From: Bombyx mori
Taxonomy: Eukaryota > Arthropoda > Insecta > Lepidoptera > Bombycidae
Direction: 5' to 3'
Length of the DNA: 64,000 bases
Assembly: GCF_030269925.1 (NCBI RefSeq)
Contig: NC_085120.1
Location: 9,575,501-9,639,500, forward strand
In this document: piece by piece, positions 42,698-55,300 of the stretch
How positions within the stretch are numbered: the first letter of the stretch is position 1
Layout: every line of letters starts with the position of its first letter
The notes under the pieces: model-generated
Seen by the model: only the letters and a program-made list of their open reading frames with translations
Told to the model about the DNA's origin: nothing
The model's database searches: none
Translations under genes and position numbers: made by a program

Positions 42698-43292
42698 TAG
42701 TTATAGTGATTTTAGTCACATAGGTATCGATAGGCAGTAGGGTAATAGGTATTAAAGATAATATGTATTAGCGTTTTATAATTGTGTCGAGGCTCCTAGG
42801 CTCCTAGCGCCAAAGAAGAAATTGTTAAAAAAGTTAAAGATATTAAAAATTATAAGATAACTTTATCGTAAATAATTTTTAGCAAATGGAAAGCTAATTA
42901 AAGAAGTAAATCCAATGGAGTTTCTAAAGCTATTCTGAAGTCTGCGGTCTTATACTACTACAATATTAAGTGTATAATCTATGCTACTACATAAGTCATA
43001 AACTACTAATCATGAATTTTTTTATTTGTTTTGTTTGTTCCATTTTACGCTACCAAAATGAATCAAACAGCTTCACATATTTTTTTTTTATATAATGTCA
43101 AGCATAGTATTCTTATTACCTAAAATTTATACTTTGATAATTTGAAGTTTCTCAATAAGACGACTTTCATTTCGTCAATTTAATTTATTTACACGATAAC
43201 CAGGAGATTGTTGGACTTTGGACTGTTTGAGTTTCGACCGATAGCGATGATTCCATGAATCATCGTGAATCGGAACGGCAGTTGTTTTAAAA
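42698..43292. other. Intergenic MCTS1-ETFDH, with ETFDH 5' flank
   Basis: AT-rich. The last 100 bp before the ETFDH ATG are less AT-rich and contain the dyad CGATGATT/AATCATCG (43245-43252 and 43258-43265), about 30 bp before the ATG. No TATA box is evident. Confidence 0.4.
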
Positions 43293-43326
43293 ATGGCGGT
43301 GGCTATTGTTAGTTCGGCTCGACAGG
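43293..43326 (+). CDS. ETFDH: ETFDH exon 1
   Basis: ATG in AAAATGGCGG context; [11 protein letters not shown], the start of the presumed mitochondrial presequence; donor GTAAAT. Residues 1-12. Confidence 0.9.
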
Positions 43327-46300
43327 GTAAATAAAATAATTTTTTAAATTAAACATGAAGCGAAATCAATCTAAAGTGCTTGTTTTGTTAATTAGTCACA
43401 CAAATAAATTAAGAGTTTCTGAAAACTTTAATGACCTATACAGAAAAAAGTTCTGTTATGTGACGTTGCATATCAGCTGTTTGTTATTTAAATTTTGGAA
43501 CATTTGATAATATTTTCTTAATTTAATACACGTTCACTGTTTATTTTCTACACAAAGGCTTAATTAAATTTTGTAAAATTGCATTAAATAACGAATATTA
43601 CGCAATGTAAGGCCAAATATAGTGAGATCAAAGTTCAAATTTTGAAGTTTTCAGTCATTTGTTTTGATTTTGATATAATAAAAATTCTCGTATACTTTTT
43701 TAGTGGGGAGGCTAACAAACGCAGCCAGGAGGCTTTATTCTGATGTATATCCTAAAATATCAACCCATTATACAATACATCCAAGAGATAAGGATCCAAG
43801 ATGGAAAGGTATGTGATGATAACCTTGGATTGGTATCAATATAATTTTACGTCATAATTATTAACAACTCGTTGGTAACAATTAATAAATTTGATAACAT
43901 TAGCTTTCGAAAAGATGTCTTTTGCTTACAAAACATTCCATAATTCTGTTCAAAGATTCTTTATGTTCATTATAAAATTAATTCTATTTAAATAATTGAG
44001 AACAATGTTTAGAGATAAATATGGAACGCGTAGCGGAGGAGACGGACATCCTCATTATCGGTGGGGGCCCAGCGGGTATGGCAGCTGCAATCCGAGCAAG
44101 ACAAATAGCAGCTGAAAAGGGGGCAGTGAGTAATTTATATATTTCAGTATATTATAAATGCTCAGTATGCCGTGATAGGAGCAGAAAATATGCATGTTTA
44201 TTACAATATGTGGATTTGTGAAGCACTATAGAACAATAAAAAAAAATCAATTGTAGAGATGACAAGACAGGGCATAAGTAAAGTATAAAATATGACATAT
44301 TTCAGGAAGTAAGAGTGACTTTACTGGAAAAGGCAGCAGAGACTGGAGGGCATATATTGTCAGGAGCCTGTGTTGATCCAATAGCTTTGAATGAGTTAAT
44401 CCCAGACTGGAAAGAGCGAGGAGCTCCTATGAATACTCCAGTTACATCGGACAAGTTTGGTCTGTTGACGAAGAGTAGCAGAATACCTATACCTGTATTT
44501 CCTGGTATGTTTAAAAATGAAATGTAAAATCTTTTTAAATATGAATAAAATGAAAATCTAATTTCTAATTCCAAAAAATATCATCTAAAAATGAAATTTT
44601 CGTTAACATTAATGCTCAGGTACCACCATTTTATTAAACTCTGGTTATTTGTGTCTCCATATGATATCTTTCAAATGATGGAGGAGACCCCATGGGACTA
44701 CAAGTGATTCTTTAGGTCTCGATGTTTTCAAACTGGAACTGCTTCTTGCCCAAATATAGAGATATTCTATTTTAAACATAGTGGGTAGCTATAATAGAGA
44801 CTGGTAGATAAGAGAGAGGATTTCAGAGTTTTTTAAACTACGCTTGTTAATTTTACAGGTTTACCGAATTACAATCATGGTAACTACGTTGTGAGACTGG
44901 GACATCTAGTTAAATGGCTTGGTGAGCAAGCTGAAGAACTCGGTGCTGAGGTAAGATATAGTCCAATATCCTTCTCTCAATATCTTCTACGCCAAATTAT
45001 TGTAATATTCTGAAGATCCCACCGAACATACCCTACTAAAAATATGAACATAAAGATTTTTGTTAACAATGCACTGTTCTGTTGGTTGTTTGGTTGTGAA
45101 TTAGCAGTATGAATTACTAGTAAAATTTTAAAGATTTTGTGGAATATGAGTTTTAATGACTGCAGTTACGGTACTAAAATTATGTTGGTATTAGAAGAAG
45201 TAGTCACACTTTCATGAGTTCAGTTTGATGTTAAAGTTGTGAAACTGCTTTTAAAGTGATTTTAAAAACTTTTATTAATATCTATAGAGGTTGCCGTCTT
45301 TGAAACATATCAATACATATCATTATTTCTGTCCATTTCTATCTGTTACGATTTAGGTCCTAGGCATTTCTAGTAAGAAATTGAATATAAAGTGAGGTCA
45401 TTTTAATAGGTAACATTTGACAATTTATCAAAATTCAACAACGTAACCTTGTAACGGCGGGCATAACTTTGAACTGCACCCTTTTTTCAATTACGATTAT
45501 ATACTTATTTTAATAATGACCGATAAGAGTAATTTTACGATTTGCTTTCACTAATAAACCCTTTTAAACATACTTAATAAACAAATTCTTATCTAAAGAA
45601 CATTGTTAACACTTTTAATCTCACAGTAGTATATGTTAAGGTATGTACATGAATATGTGAAATTGATATGTAAATAAATGGTGCTATTATAATACATTAT
45701 TTAATAATATGAAATATTTTAAATTGATTTACAAAACTTGGGATGTAACCGCTTAAAAGCTTTGGTGACGATTGTTCTATATCTTTCACAAAAAATCAAT
45801 TCACCATGTTGATTTGTGTATTTGAATAGAGTTTGAATTAAGTTAGCGGCAGTGGCGGATTAAAGGTCCAGAGCGCCCTAGGCAATCACTTTATCGATGC
45901 CCCTGTACCGGCCATAAATGACCATCATAATACTATAAATTTTAACTAGTTGTTATCATCAAACCCTAGACTTTAGTAGATCAGGACATTTAATTCAGAC
46001 ATTTAGTTCTTAATCGTCGATATGTTATTTTCTTTATTTATTTAAAATTCTGAGCTCGCGCGCCCCTTGTAAATAGACGCCCCTAGGCTCGTGCCTAGTT
46101 TGCCTTACAGATAATCCGCCTCTGGTAAGTGGCCTCATTTTTATTTTACTTTTGTAGAAAATATCAGTATAAATGTACTATTGGGAAGAATATTTGCTAA
46201 CTTGTTACATTGTTAAGGAGTAGATATTGTTGATTTTCGTGGTTACATGCAGGTGTGGCCGGGATGCGCTGGAGCCGAGGTGCTGTACCGCGAGGACGGG

Positions 46301-49300
46301 TCGGTGCGCGGGGTGGCCACGGGTGACGTCGGCATCGCCAAGGACGGGAGCCCTAAGGACGCCTTCGAGCGCGGCATGGAGTTCCACTCCAAAATAACCA
46401 TCTTCACCGAAGGTCGGTCTGTAACTGGTGGTGGTTTCACTGGTGGTAGGACCTCTTGTGAGTCCGCGCGGGTGGGTACCACCACCCTGCCTATTTCTGC
46501 CATGAAGCAGTAATGCGTTTCGGTTTGAAGGGTGGGGCAGCCGTTGTAACTATACTTGAGACCTTAGAACTTATATCTCAAGGTGGTTGGCGCATTTACG
46601 TTGTGGATGTCTATGGGCTCAGGTAACCACTTAACACCAAGTGGGCTGTAAGCTCGTCTACCCAACTAAGCATTATAAAAAAAAAACAAAAACGTATGAA
46701 CTAGGATCTTAGTGATGACAGTTTGTCGTAGTAGCTTACTGAATTCTTTGTTAATGATACAAATTAATTTCAGGGTGTCATGGACATTTAACGAAAATGG
46801 TCTCGAACAAGTTCAATCTCAGGGAGAAGAGCGAGCCACAGTCTTATGGTATTGGATTGAAAGAGCTTTGGGAAGTTAAGCCAGAGGTAAGTTTGAGTTT
46901 GTAATTAAGTTTTATGAAAATGAAACTCGGTTACTTGTGGAATTCTATATGATTTTTTATGATGTAGAGACGGCCGTCTGGTGTAGTGGTAAGTGACATG
47001 GTCACTACACAAGCGGGTCGCGGGTTCGAATCCCGCCAAGGGAAGATATTTGTATGATAAATATAAATGTCTTTTCCAGGGTTATGGATGTATATTAAAT
47101 ATATGTATGTGTATAATAAAAATCTTACATTTATTTCCGTTATCTGGTACCTGTAACACAAGATCTTTACGAACATATCACGGGACCAGTTAACGTGGCG
47201 TGATTGTTAGTAAATATTTATATTTATATAAAAAAAAAAATAGATACCTTAGAACATACGATGCTCAGAGTAGGGTGGCTCCTGAATGGTTGGAATGGAA
47301 TGGTTTCTGACAACTTTCATTGATTGTGTATTTTTAATTTGCTTCCAGTTATGAATTCACTTTTATTCAACTGTCTTCCCTTTTCCTTTTCATTTTTTTA
47401 GTCTTCTTTTTTTTCTTTTTCATTTAGTTTTAAGATCTTACCCCAATTTTTCACACTTCATTCATTGTGTGAGAGTACTGTTCTAAGAATTATATGTACT
47501 TTTAAATTTACAAGAGGGTTACTGTTGTTTTTAGTGGGTCTCAGTTGTTTCTTAACCATATAGTTTTGCTTAATGTTAATGTGCATTCGTATGTAGTAGT
47601 GATGCAACGGTGTTCGAATCCCAGGCGGGTACCAATTTTTCTAATAAAATACGTTCTTAACAAATGTTCACGATTGACTTCTACGGTGAAGGAATAACAT
47701 CGTGTAATAAAAATCAAACCCGCAAAGTTATAATTTGTGTAATTGCTGGTGGTAGGACCTCTTGTGAGTCCGCACGGGTAGGTACCACCGCCTTGCCTCT
47801 TTCTGCCGTGAAGCTTTAATGCGTTTCGGTTTGAAGGGCGGGGCAGCCGTTGTAACAATACTGAGACCTTAGAACTTATATCTCAAGGTGGCTGGGGCAT
47901 TTACGTTGTAGATGTCTATGGGCTCCAGTAACCACTTAACATCAGGTGGGCTGTGAGAGCAATAAAAAAAAACTGCTGCATACAATTTTACTGTAACGAT
48001 TGATTTAACAAAATAACTTGTAATTTCAGAACCACAAACCAGGTTTAGTTGAACACACAATAGGTTGGCCATTAGATAAGAACACATACGGGGGATCGTT
48101 CATATACCACTTAAATGTGGCAGAGGGCGAATCACCCCTAGTGGCCGTCGGCTTCGTGGTGGGGCTGGACTACACCAACCCTTACATTAGTCCCTTCAGA
48201 GAATTCCAGAGATTCAAGTTGCATCCTTATGTTAATCCTGTGTTCGAAGGTTAGTTTGATTTTAATTATTTTTGGTACATACTTTTACTGTACACCACTC
48301 CTGATCAGTTAAGATGCGTGGATATATGGAACATACTCCCGGGAGAATTTTCCATTCAGTGGTCTTATGACTAAAAGTGGTCTCTTCCAGACAGCTTTAT
48401 TCATATAGTCGTCCTAATAGGTCCATCAAAATATACCATATTATATTCTACCACATATGTGGCGGGTAGCCATCATACAACACAAGATATCTGACAAATT
48501 CCTGAATATCGTTTACGACATTTTCAAAATAAGCTTGCATATAAACAAGTTCCGAACAACTACATTAGGACTGTCGATCTACCGAGCAATATCACCCGCT
48601 CGGTGGAAGATCTTCCCTTTGTCGTATATCCACACATACAGTCGTGGTCACCTAATTAGGGACATTCATGATAGTGAAGGGCTATAACCGGTTATGTACA
48701 TTTAAATATAAAACCCTATTGATTTCTCAGCACCTATTATTTGCATAATGTGGTCCGATTATTATACTATAAATGGCTGTAAATAAAAGATTTAATAAAT
48801 AGAAAAAGTATTTAATATCAAAGATTAAACATGTATTAAATATTAAGGTACAATTCTGTAGTGGACATTTAATTAAGGACAGTAAAGTATAATGAAAAAT
48901 ACAGTTACACAAAACTTATAATCTTCAGTGTTATAATATCTTTAACAGCTCCATTTTATTACGTGTAAAATCAGTACCCAGTAGCAAAACCTTTGTTAGT
49001 AATTACCGCTTGACACAGATGTGGCATAGACATTATCAGTTTCTGACATGTTTCGACAGGAATGTTTGCCCATGCCTCACAAACAGCTTCATGAAGCTCA
49101 TCCAAATTTGTATTACGATAAGTGGCAACTTTTTTCTTGATTTCGTGCCAAAGGTGCTCAATTGGGTTGAGGTCCGGGCTATTTGCTGGCCAATCTAGCA
49201 CCGATACAAACTGACTGGTAAGAAACAACTTGACTGAATGGGCGGTATGTTTCGGGTCGTTATCCTGCTGAAACGTCCATATAATAGGGAGATGCTCCTC

Positions 49301-52300
49301 AGCATAGGGAAGCATAGTTTCTTCCAATATTGCCTTGTATTGATGTTGGTCTAAGTTACCCTGAACTTTCCTCACAGGTCCCACTCCACGTCCAGAAAAT
49401 GAACCCCATATGTTAATGTTTTCACCGCCATGTTTCACCTGTTTTTTTGTGAATCTTGGATTCATTTCCACTTTTACAGGACGCCGTACATATTGCCTTC
49501 CATCTGAAGAAATCAAATTAACCTTGGTCTCGTCAGAGAAAAGTACATCTTGCCCTTGGGCGTAGGTTCAATGTCAAACGAGCATTTCTATGTTCTTTCT
49601 TCAACAACGGTACTTTGCGAGCCACTCTTCCGAACAACCCTGCTTCTACCAAACGTCGTCAAACGGTCCTCGCAGATACACAGGCTCTTTCGTTTGCCCC
49701 AAACGCTTCTTGTTTAATTAAAATAGAGCCTAGAAACGGATCTTTCTTAGCTAACCTGGTTATCATTCTATCTTCTTGCGGAGTCGTTTTTCTTGATCTT
49801 TTTGTTCTGGACACATTTAAAGCTGTGTTATAGCGCTTGAAATGTTGCACTGCATTGCATACCATAGTTTTTGAACAATTTAAATGTTGTGCTATCCTTC
49901 GGTATGACCAACCACGCTCGACAAACTTCATGATAATTTTTCGTAGTGTTGGATCGCAACTTTTATTTTTGCCCATTTTTCTTCAAAATAATACTCAAAA
50001 CTTAAAATAAAAAATCTGGATTGCCGCCAAAACGACCACTAAACAATAAGAAAAGAAACAAAAAAGTATTAAAATTCCAATTATGAAATTAGAACGCAAT
50101 ACCTCAGTGTCCCTAATTAAATGGCCAGCCAGCATTCTTTGAACCAATAGCACTATGATATTGTATCAGCTATACGCTATACAGCTATAAGAGGCTTAAT
50201 GTTTAAGAAGTTGTTATTGTTTGTATAATCGCGCACATAAATGACTAATTACACTTACATGTAAAAGATATGGAATATTGCTAAGACTCGTTGGAAAATT
50301 AAAAAAATATTCACAATTTGGCTTAACTAGAGATTGTCCCTAATTAGTTGACCACGACTGTATACCTGACAAACTAAAAAAAATTTTTTGAGTAATAAGT
50401 ACTTTATACCCATGTTTTACAAACAAAAGGTTGTATATATTGAAAGATCTGTCCCTCAAAAATTTGAGAAATTAGCAAAGCAACTGATGCATTAGTTCAA
50501 GCCTTAACTTTAAAATGGAAATGGGCTGGACATGTAGCACACACACCTTTAGGACCAGAAAAGTAACAATATGGAAGGGCCCACTAGGAAAAAGACATAG
50601 GGGAAGACCATATATTAGATAGGAAGAAGATATATATAAACTGGGTTAAAATTGCCCAATCTATAGAAGATTGGCTATCCTTGGAGAAGGCCTTTACCCG
50701 AGGAGGGGTTCTTACAAGTGGGAAATAGTACCTTATATTATTCAAGAAACATATTTACTAGTTAATTAATCGCATAGATCACATTGCGTTAATTTTTTGT
50801 TTTTATGTCACTTGTGTGAAATGAAAGGCTTATTATTTTATTTTATTTATTTATATGATTGATTATTATTAACAATGAAAGTTTTGTTCCAAGTAATAAC
50901 TGTTGTAATTGAATATAAAATAAATAATAGTTTAAAAAAATTAACAAAATACGTTTTTATAGAAAATCCAACTAAAAAAGAAAAAAATCCATTTTAATAA
51001 ATTTGAATTGAAAATAGTGTAAGAAAAAATGATTTTATTGTAAAAAAGCGTGCGGTGCTTTTCAGGATATTGTCAAAATAACCCTTTTATCTGTTCATAA
51101 AATATTTATAACTATTGATACCATGCGGTAACATACATACGTCTGAAGCTAATAAAAGCGTATTAATATTATTATTTTTGAAGTCGTCGTGGCCTAAGAG
51201 ATAAGAAGTCCGGTGCATTCGTATCTAGTGATGCACCGGTGTTCGAATCCCGCAGGCGGGTACCAATTTTTCTAATGAATTACGTACTCAACAAATATTC
51301 ACGATTGACTTCTACGGTGAAGGAATAACATCGTGTAATAAAAGCGAAACCCGCAAAATTATAATTTGCGTTATTACTGGTGGTGGTAGGACCTGTGAGT
51401 CCTGCAGTGAGCTCATCCATCCACCTAAGCAATATAATTTTTTTTTGCATTAAACAATGAAAGTTTTGTTCCTAGTAATAACTGTTGTAATTGAATATAT
51501 CAAATCAAATCAAATCAAATCAAAAAATTTTTATTCAACATAAATGTAAGTACATACTTGTTGAACGTCAAAAGAACTACCGCCAATTCACAAGAACTAG
51601 CCTCCGTCCTGAGAAGAATTGGCAAGAAACTCAGCGGGCATTTTTTTTTTTTTTTTTTAATAAGAAATTATTATTTGTTAATTTTTTAATATTACATTAT
51701 TATTTTTAATATGAGTTTTTTACAATGAGTATTATAACGTAACAATTACTACAATATTGAAATGCCCGGAGCGAGCAACTCATTCCCACTTTGTGCAATC
51801 TTCTAGATAATCATTGACTTTATAGTAAGCTTTATTGCACAGATGTTCTTTAACAGTTTTCTTAAACCTATGTATATGTAGGTTCTGAACATCTTGTGGG
51901 ATTTTGTTGTACAGGCGCACAGACAAACACCCGAATGAATTTCGTATCTTATGTAACCTACTCATCGGCACAACAAGCTTGTGTTTGTTCCTAGTATTTC
52001 TATTATGTATGTCCGACTTTTTAGGAAACTCCTCAATATGTTTACGAACATACATCAAATTTTCAAAAATGTACTGGGATGGCATAGTGAGAACTTTAAT
52101 TTCTTTAAATTTTTCCCTCAGGGATTCCCTTGAGTGCATGTTATAAATAGCGCGTATAGCTCTTTTCTGCAGAATAAATATCGTTTCTACATCGGCCGCA
52201 TTGCCCCATAGCAAAATGCCATAGGACATGACACTGTGGAAGTAACTAAAGTAAACTAAACGAGCCGTGTCCGCGTTTGTTAAGATTCTAATTTTTTTTA

Positions 52301-55300
52301 CTGCGTATGCTGCAGAGCTGAGCTTACTCGCCAATTTATGAATATGAGGTCCCCATTGCAGTTTGGAGTCCACTGTTATACCAAGAAATACGGTTGACTC
52401 AACAAGCTCCAATGATTCCTCAGAAACAATTACATCACTATCCACTTGTCTCACATTTAAAGATGGTTTAATACATTTTAAAGTAAATTTAATACATTTA
52501 GTTTTCTTACTATTCAATAATAGGTTATTGATACGGAACCAATGAACCACACACGAAATCGCATCATTCACTTCGTCATAGACTTGTAATTGTCGTTTAA
52601 TTTTAAATAATAAAGATGTATCATCTGCGAATAATACGACCTCGTGTCGGGACTCAATAAAACTAGGTAAATCGTTTATATATATTAGAAATAAAAAAGG
52701 ACCCAAAATGGAACCCTGAGGTACACCCATTTTCAACAAGGTACCTGAAGATCTATTACCTTTCACATCTACTGTTTGTATCCGTCCTGATAAATAGGAA
52801 GTAATAAGTTCCAATGCACCATCCCTAATACCATAGTGATGTAGTTTCCTCACCAATGTTTCATGTTCAACACAGTCAAATGCTTTGGATAAGTCACAGA
52901 AAATTCCAAGACAATCATGTGATTCCTCCCAAGATTTAAAAATATTTTTGACTAGATAAGCACCTGCATCAGTTGTAGAGCGACCCCTGGTAAACCCGAA
53001 TTGTTTATTATGAAGCAGGTTATTTGAATTAAAATGTTCTAAAAGTTGTGTCAAAATTATTTTTTCAAAGATTTTACTCAACGTAGGGAGTACTGAAATA
53101 GGTCTATAGTTAGAGGGGTCATCAGTACTACCAGATTTAAAAAGAGGAATCACTTTACTATGTTTCATTAAGTCAGGAAATACACCACACCTAATACAAT
53201 CATTAAAAATACTAGCAAGATGAGGAGCAATAATGTCTATTACAGACTTCAAAACCTTTACTGATATTCCCCACAAGTCAGCTGTATTTTTTACATTAAG
53301 GCTATTAAAACTTTTTATTATATTGCTTGAATTAATTTCCTTAAATTTAAAAATTTCATTACATTTGTTGACATGTTTATGCAATAATATTTCAGCTGCT
53401 GTGGGGGATGAATTTAGAGAAGTGGTAGTTGAAACTGGAATGTCAGAGAAAAACTTTTCAAAAGCATTAGCCACATCTTTATGACTAGTTACCAATTTAT
53501 CATCTATTTTTAATGAGAATTCTTGGTGGCTATTTCTGACTTTTCCACTTTCTCTACCAATGATGTTCCAAGTCATCTTTATCTTGTCAGGGGCATTTTT
53601 TATTAAATCACTTAAATGTAAAGATTTTGCCGCTAAACAAACTTTTCTAAATACTTTTGAATAGTTCCTGACATATTGATGAAATGTTTCATCATTATTA
53701 TAGGCTTTTTCAGAATACAGATCATATAACTTTTTTCTACTTTTGTACACTCCGGTGGTGGCCCACTCGCTGAACACTGTTTTGTTTTTTAATGTTACAG
53801 TTTTAGGAATAAATACATCAGCAAAGACCAAATTAATTCTCTCAAACATATTCTGGTATGACAAATTTGGGTTATGGTTATAAATAATTTCTGAATGTTC
53901 TTGCTTAATATTTTTTCTAAACTTCTCAATTCGTTTTTTATTAATAGGAACAATCACAAGAGTATTATTATAAAATAATATATTATTTTATATAAAAAAA
54001 TATAAAATATTATTGTCGTCTGTACCAGGCGGGTCCCGCATCGCGTACGGCGCGCGGGCGCTGGTGGAGGGCGGCTGGCAGTGCCTGCCCCGGCCGGTGT
54101 TCCCGGGGGGCGTGCTGGCCGGGGACACGGCGGGCTTCCTCAACGTGCCCCGGATCAAGGGCACGCACAACGCCATGAAGAGTGGTACGTACCTACTAGG
54201 CCTCCAATTTTTTTTTTTTTTATTATCTTTGTAGGCAGACGAGCATACGGCCCACCTGATGGTAAGTGGTCACCGTCGCTTATGGACGTCAGCAATGCCA
54301 GGGGCAGAGCCAAACCGCTGCCTACCATTAAGCGCTCTCCGCAAGCCTCGTTTGAAGAAGGACATGTCATAGCGCTCGCAAAACACCGTGAAGGGGAGCT
54401 CATTCTAAAGCCGGAATCTCAAGCACCGGTCATCGTTCTCGTCGAACCCATCGCTTGCGACGAAGGGCTCGACGAGTAAATTAACTCTCAGACACAGCCC
54501 ACTGAGTTTCTCGCCGGATCTTCTCAGTGGGTCGCGTTTCCGATCCGGTTATACGCGCCTTGAGAGGCTATATCAGCGTAGCCTTAACTAGTAGGTGAGC
54601 TCACGGGGCTCAAATCTGACGTCGTTGCCACCAATAGCCCTAGCAAGAGCCGTGCTTCGCAGAATCTACCACCGGATCGGAAACGCGACCCACTGAGAAG
54701 ATCCGGCGAGAAACTCAGTGGGTTGTGTCTGAGGGTTAATTTACTCGTCGAGCCCTTCGACTAAAGCGACGAGTTCGACGAGAGTGATACCTAGAAACAC
54801 CCTCAGTAGATCGGGATGATCCGAAATGGCGTGTTTTGGGCGACGTCGACTGTTTATCATTCGATTCTCAGGACCGGGAATGTCATCATTGCCCATTGCA
54901 GTACTGAAGTATTGGTTTTGGTTCCCAGGCATGCTAGCCGCCGAGTCCGCCATGGAGCTGGTGCTGTCCGGGGACGCGACACACGATCGCGGAGTCGTTC
55001 CGGAGTCTTACGAAGAGAAACTAAAAAATTCATTCGTCTACAAAGAACTCAAGGTAGTACCGACGTTCTAGTAACATAACTCTGCAATTTTTTTTATTTT
55101 TTTTTTATTGCTTAGATGGATGGACGAGCTCACAGCCCACCTGGTGTTAAGTGGTTACTGGAGCCCATAGACATCTACAACGTAAATGCGCCACCCACCT
55201 CGAGATATAAGTTCTAAGATCTCAGGTATAGTTACAACGGCTACCCCACCCTTCGAACCGAAACGCATTACTGCTTCACGGCGGAAATAGTCGGGGTGGT

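Noticed and set aside
46966..47044. tRNA gene candidate with clear A and B boxes.
   Set aside because: The acceptor stem does not close and the sequence runs into a SINE body and tail.
54081..54479. 132-codon plus-strand frame over ETFDH exon 9 and beyond.
   Set aside because: Out-of-frame shadow of a GC-rich exon running into antisense LINE sequence.
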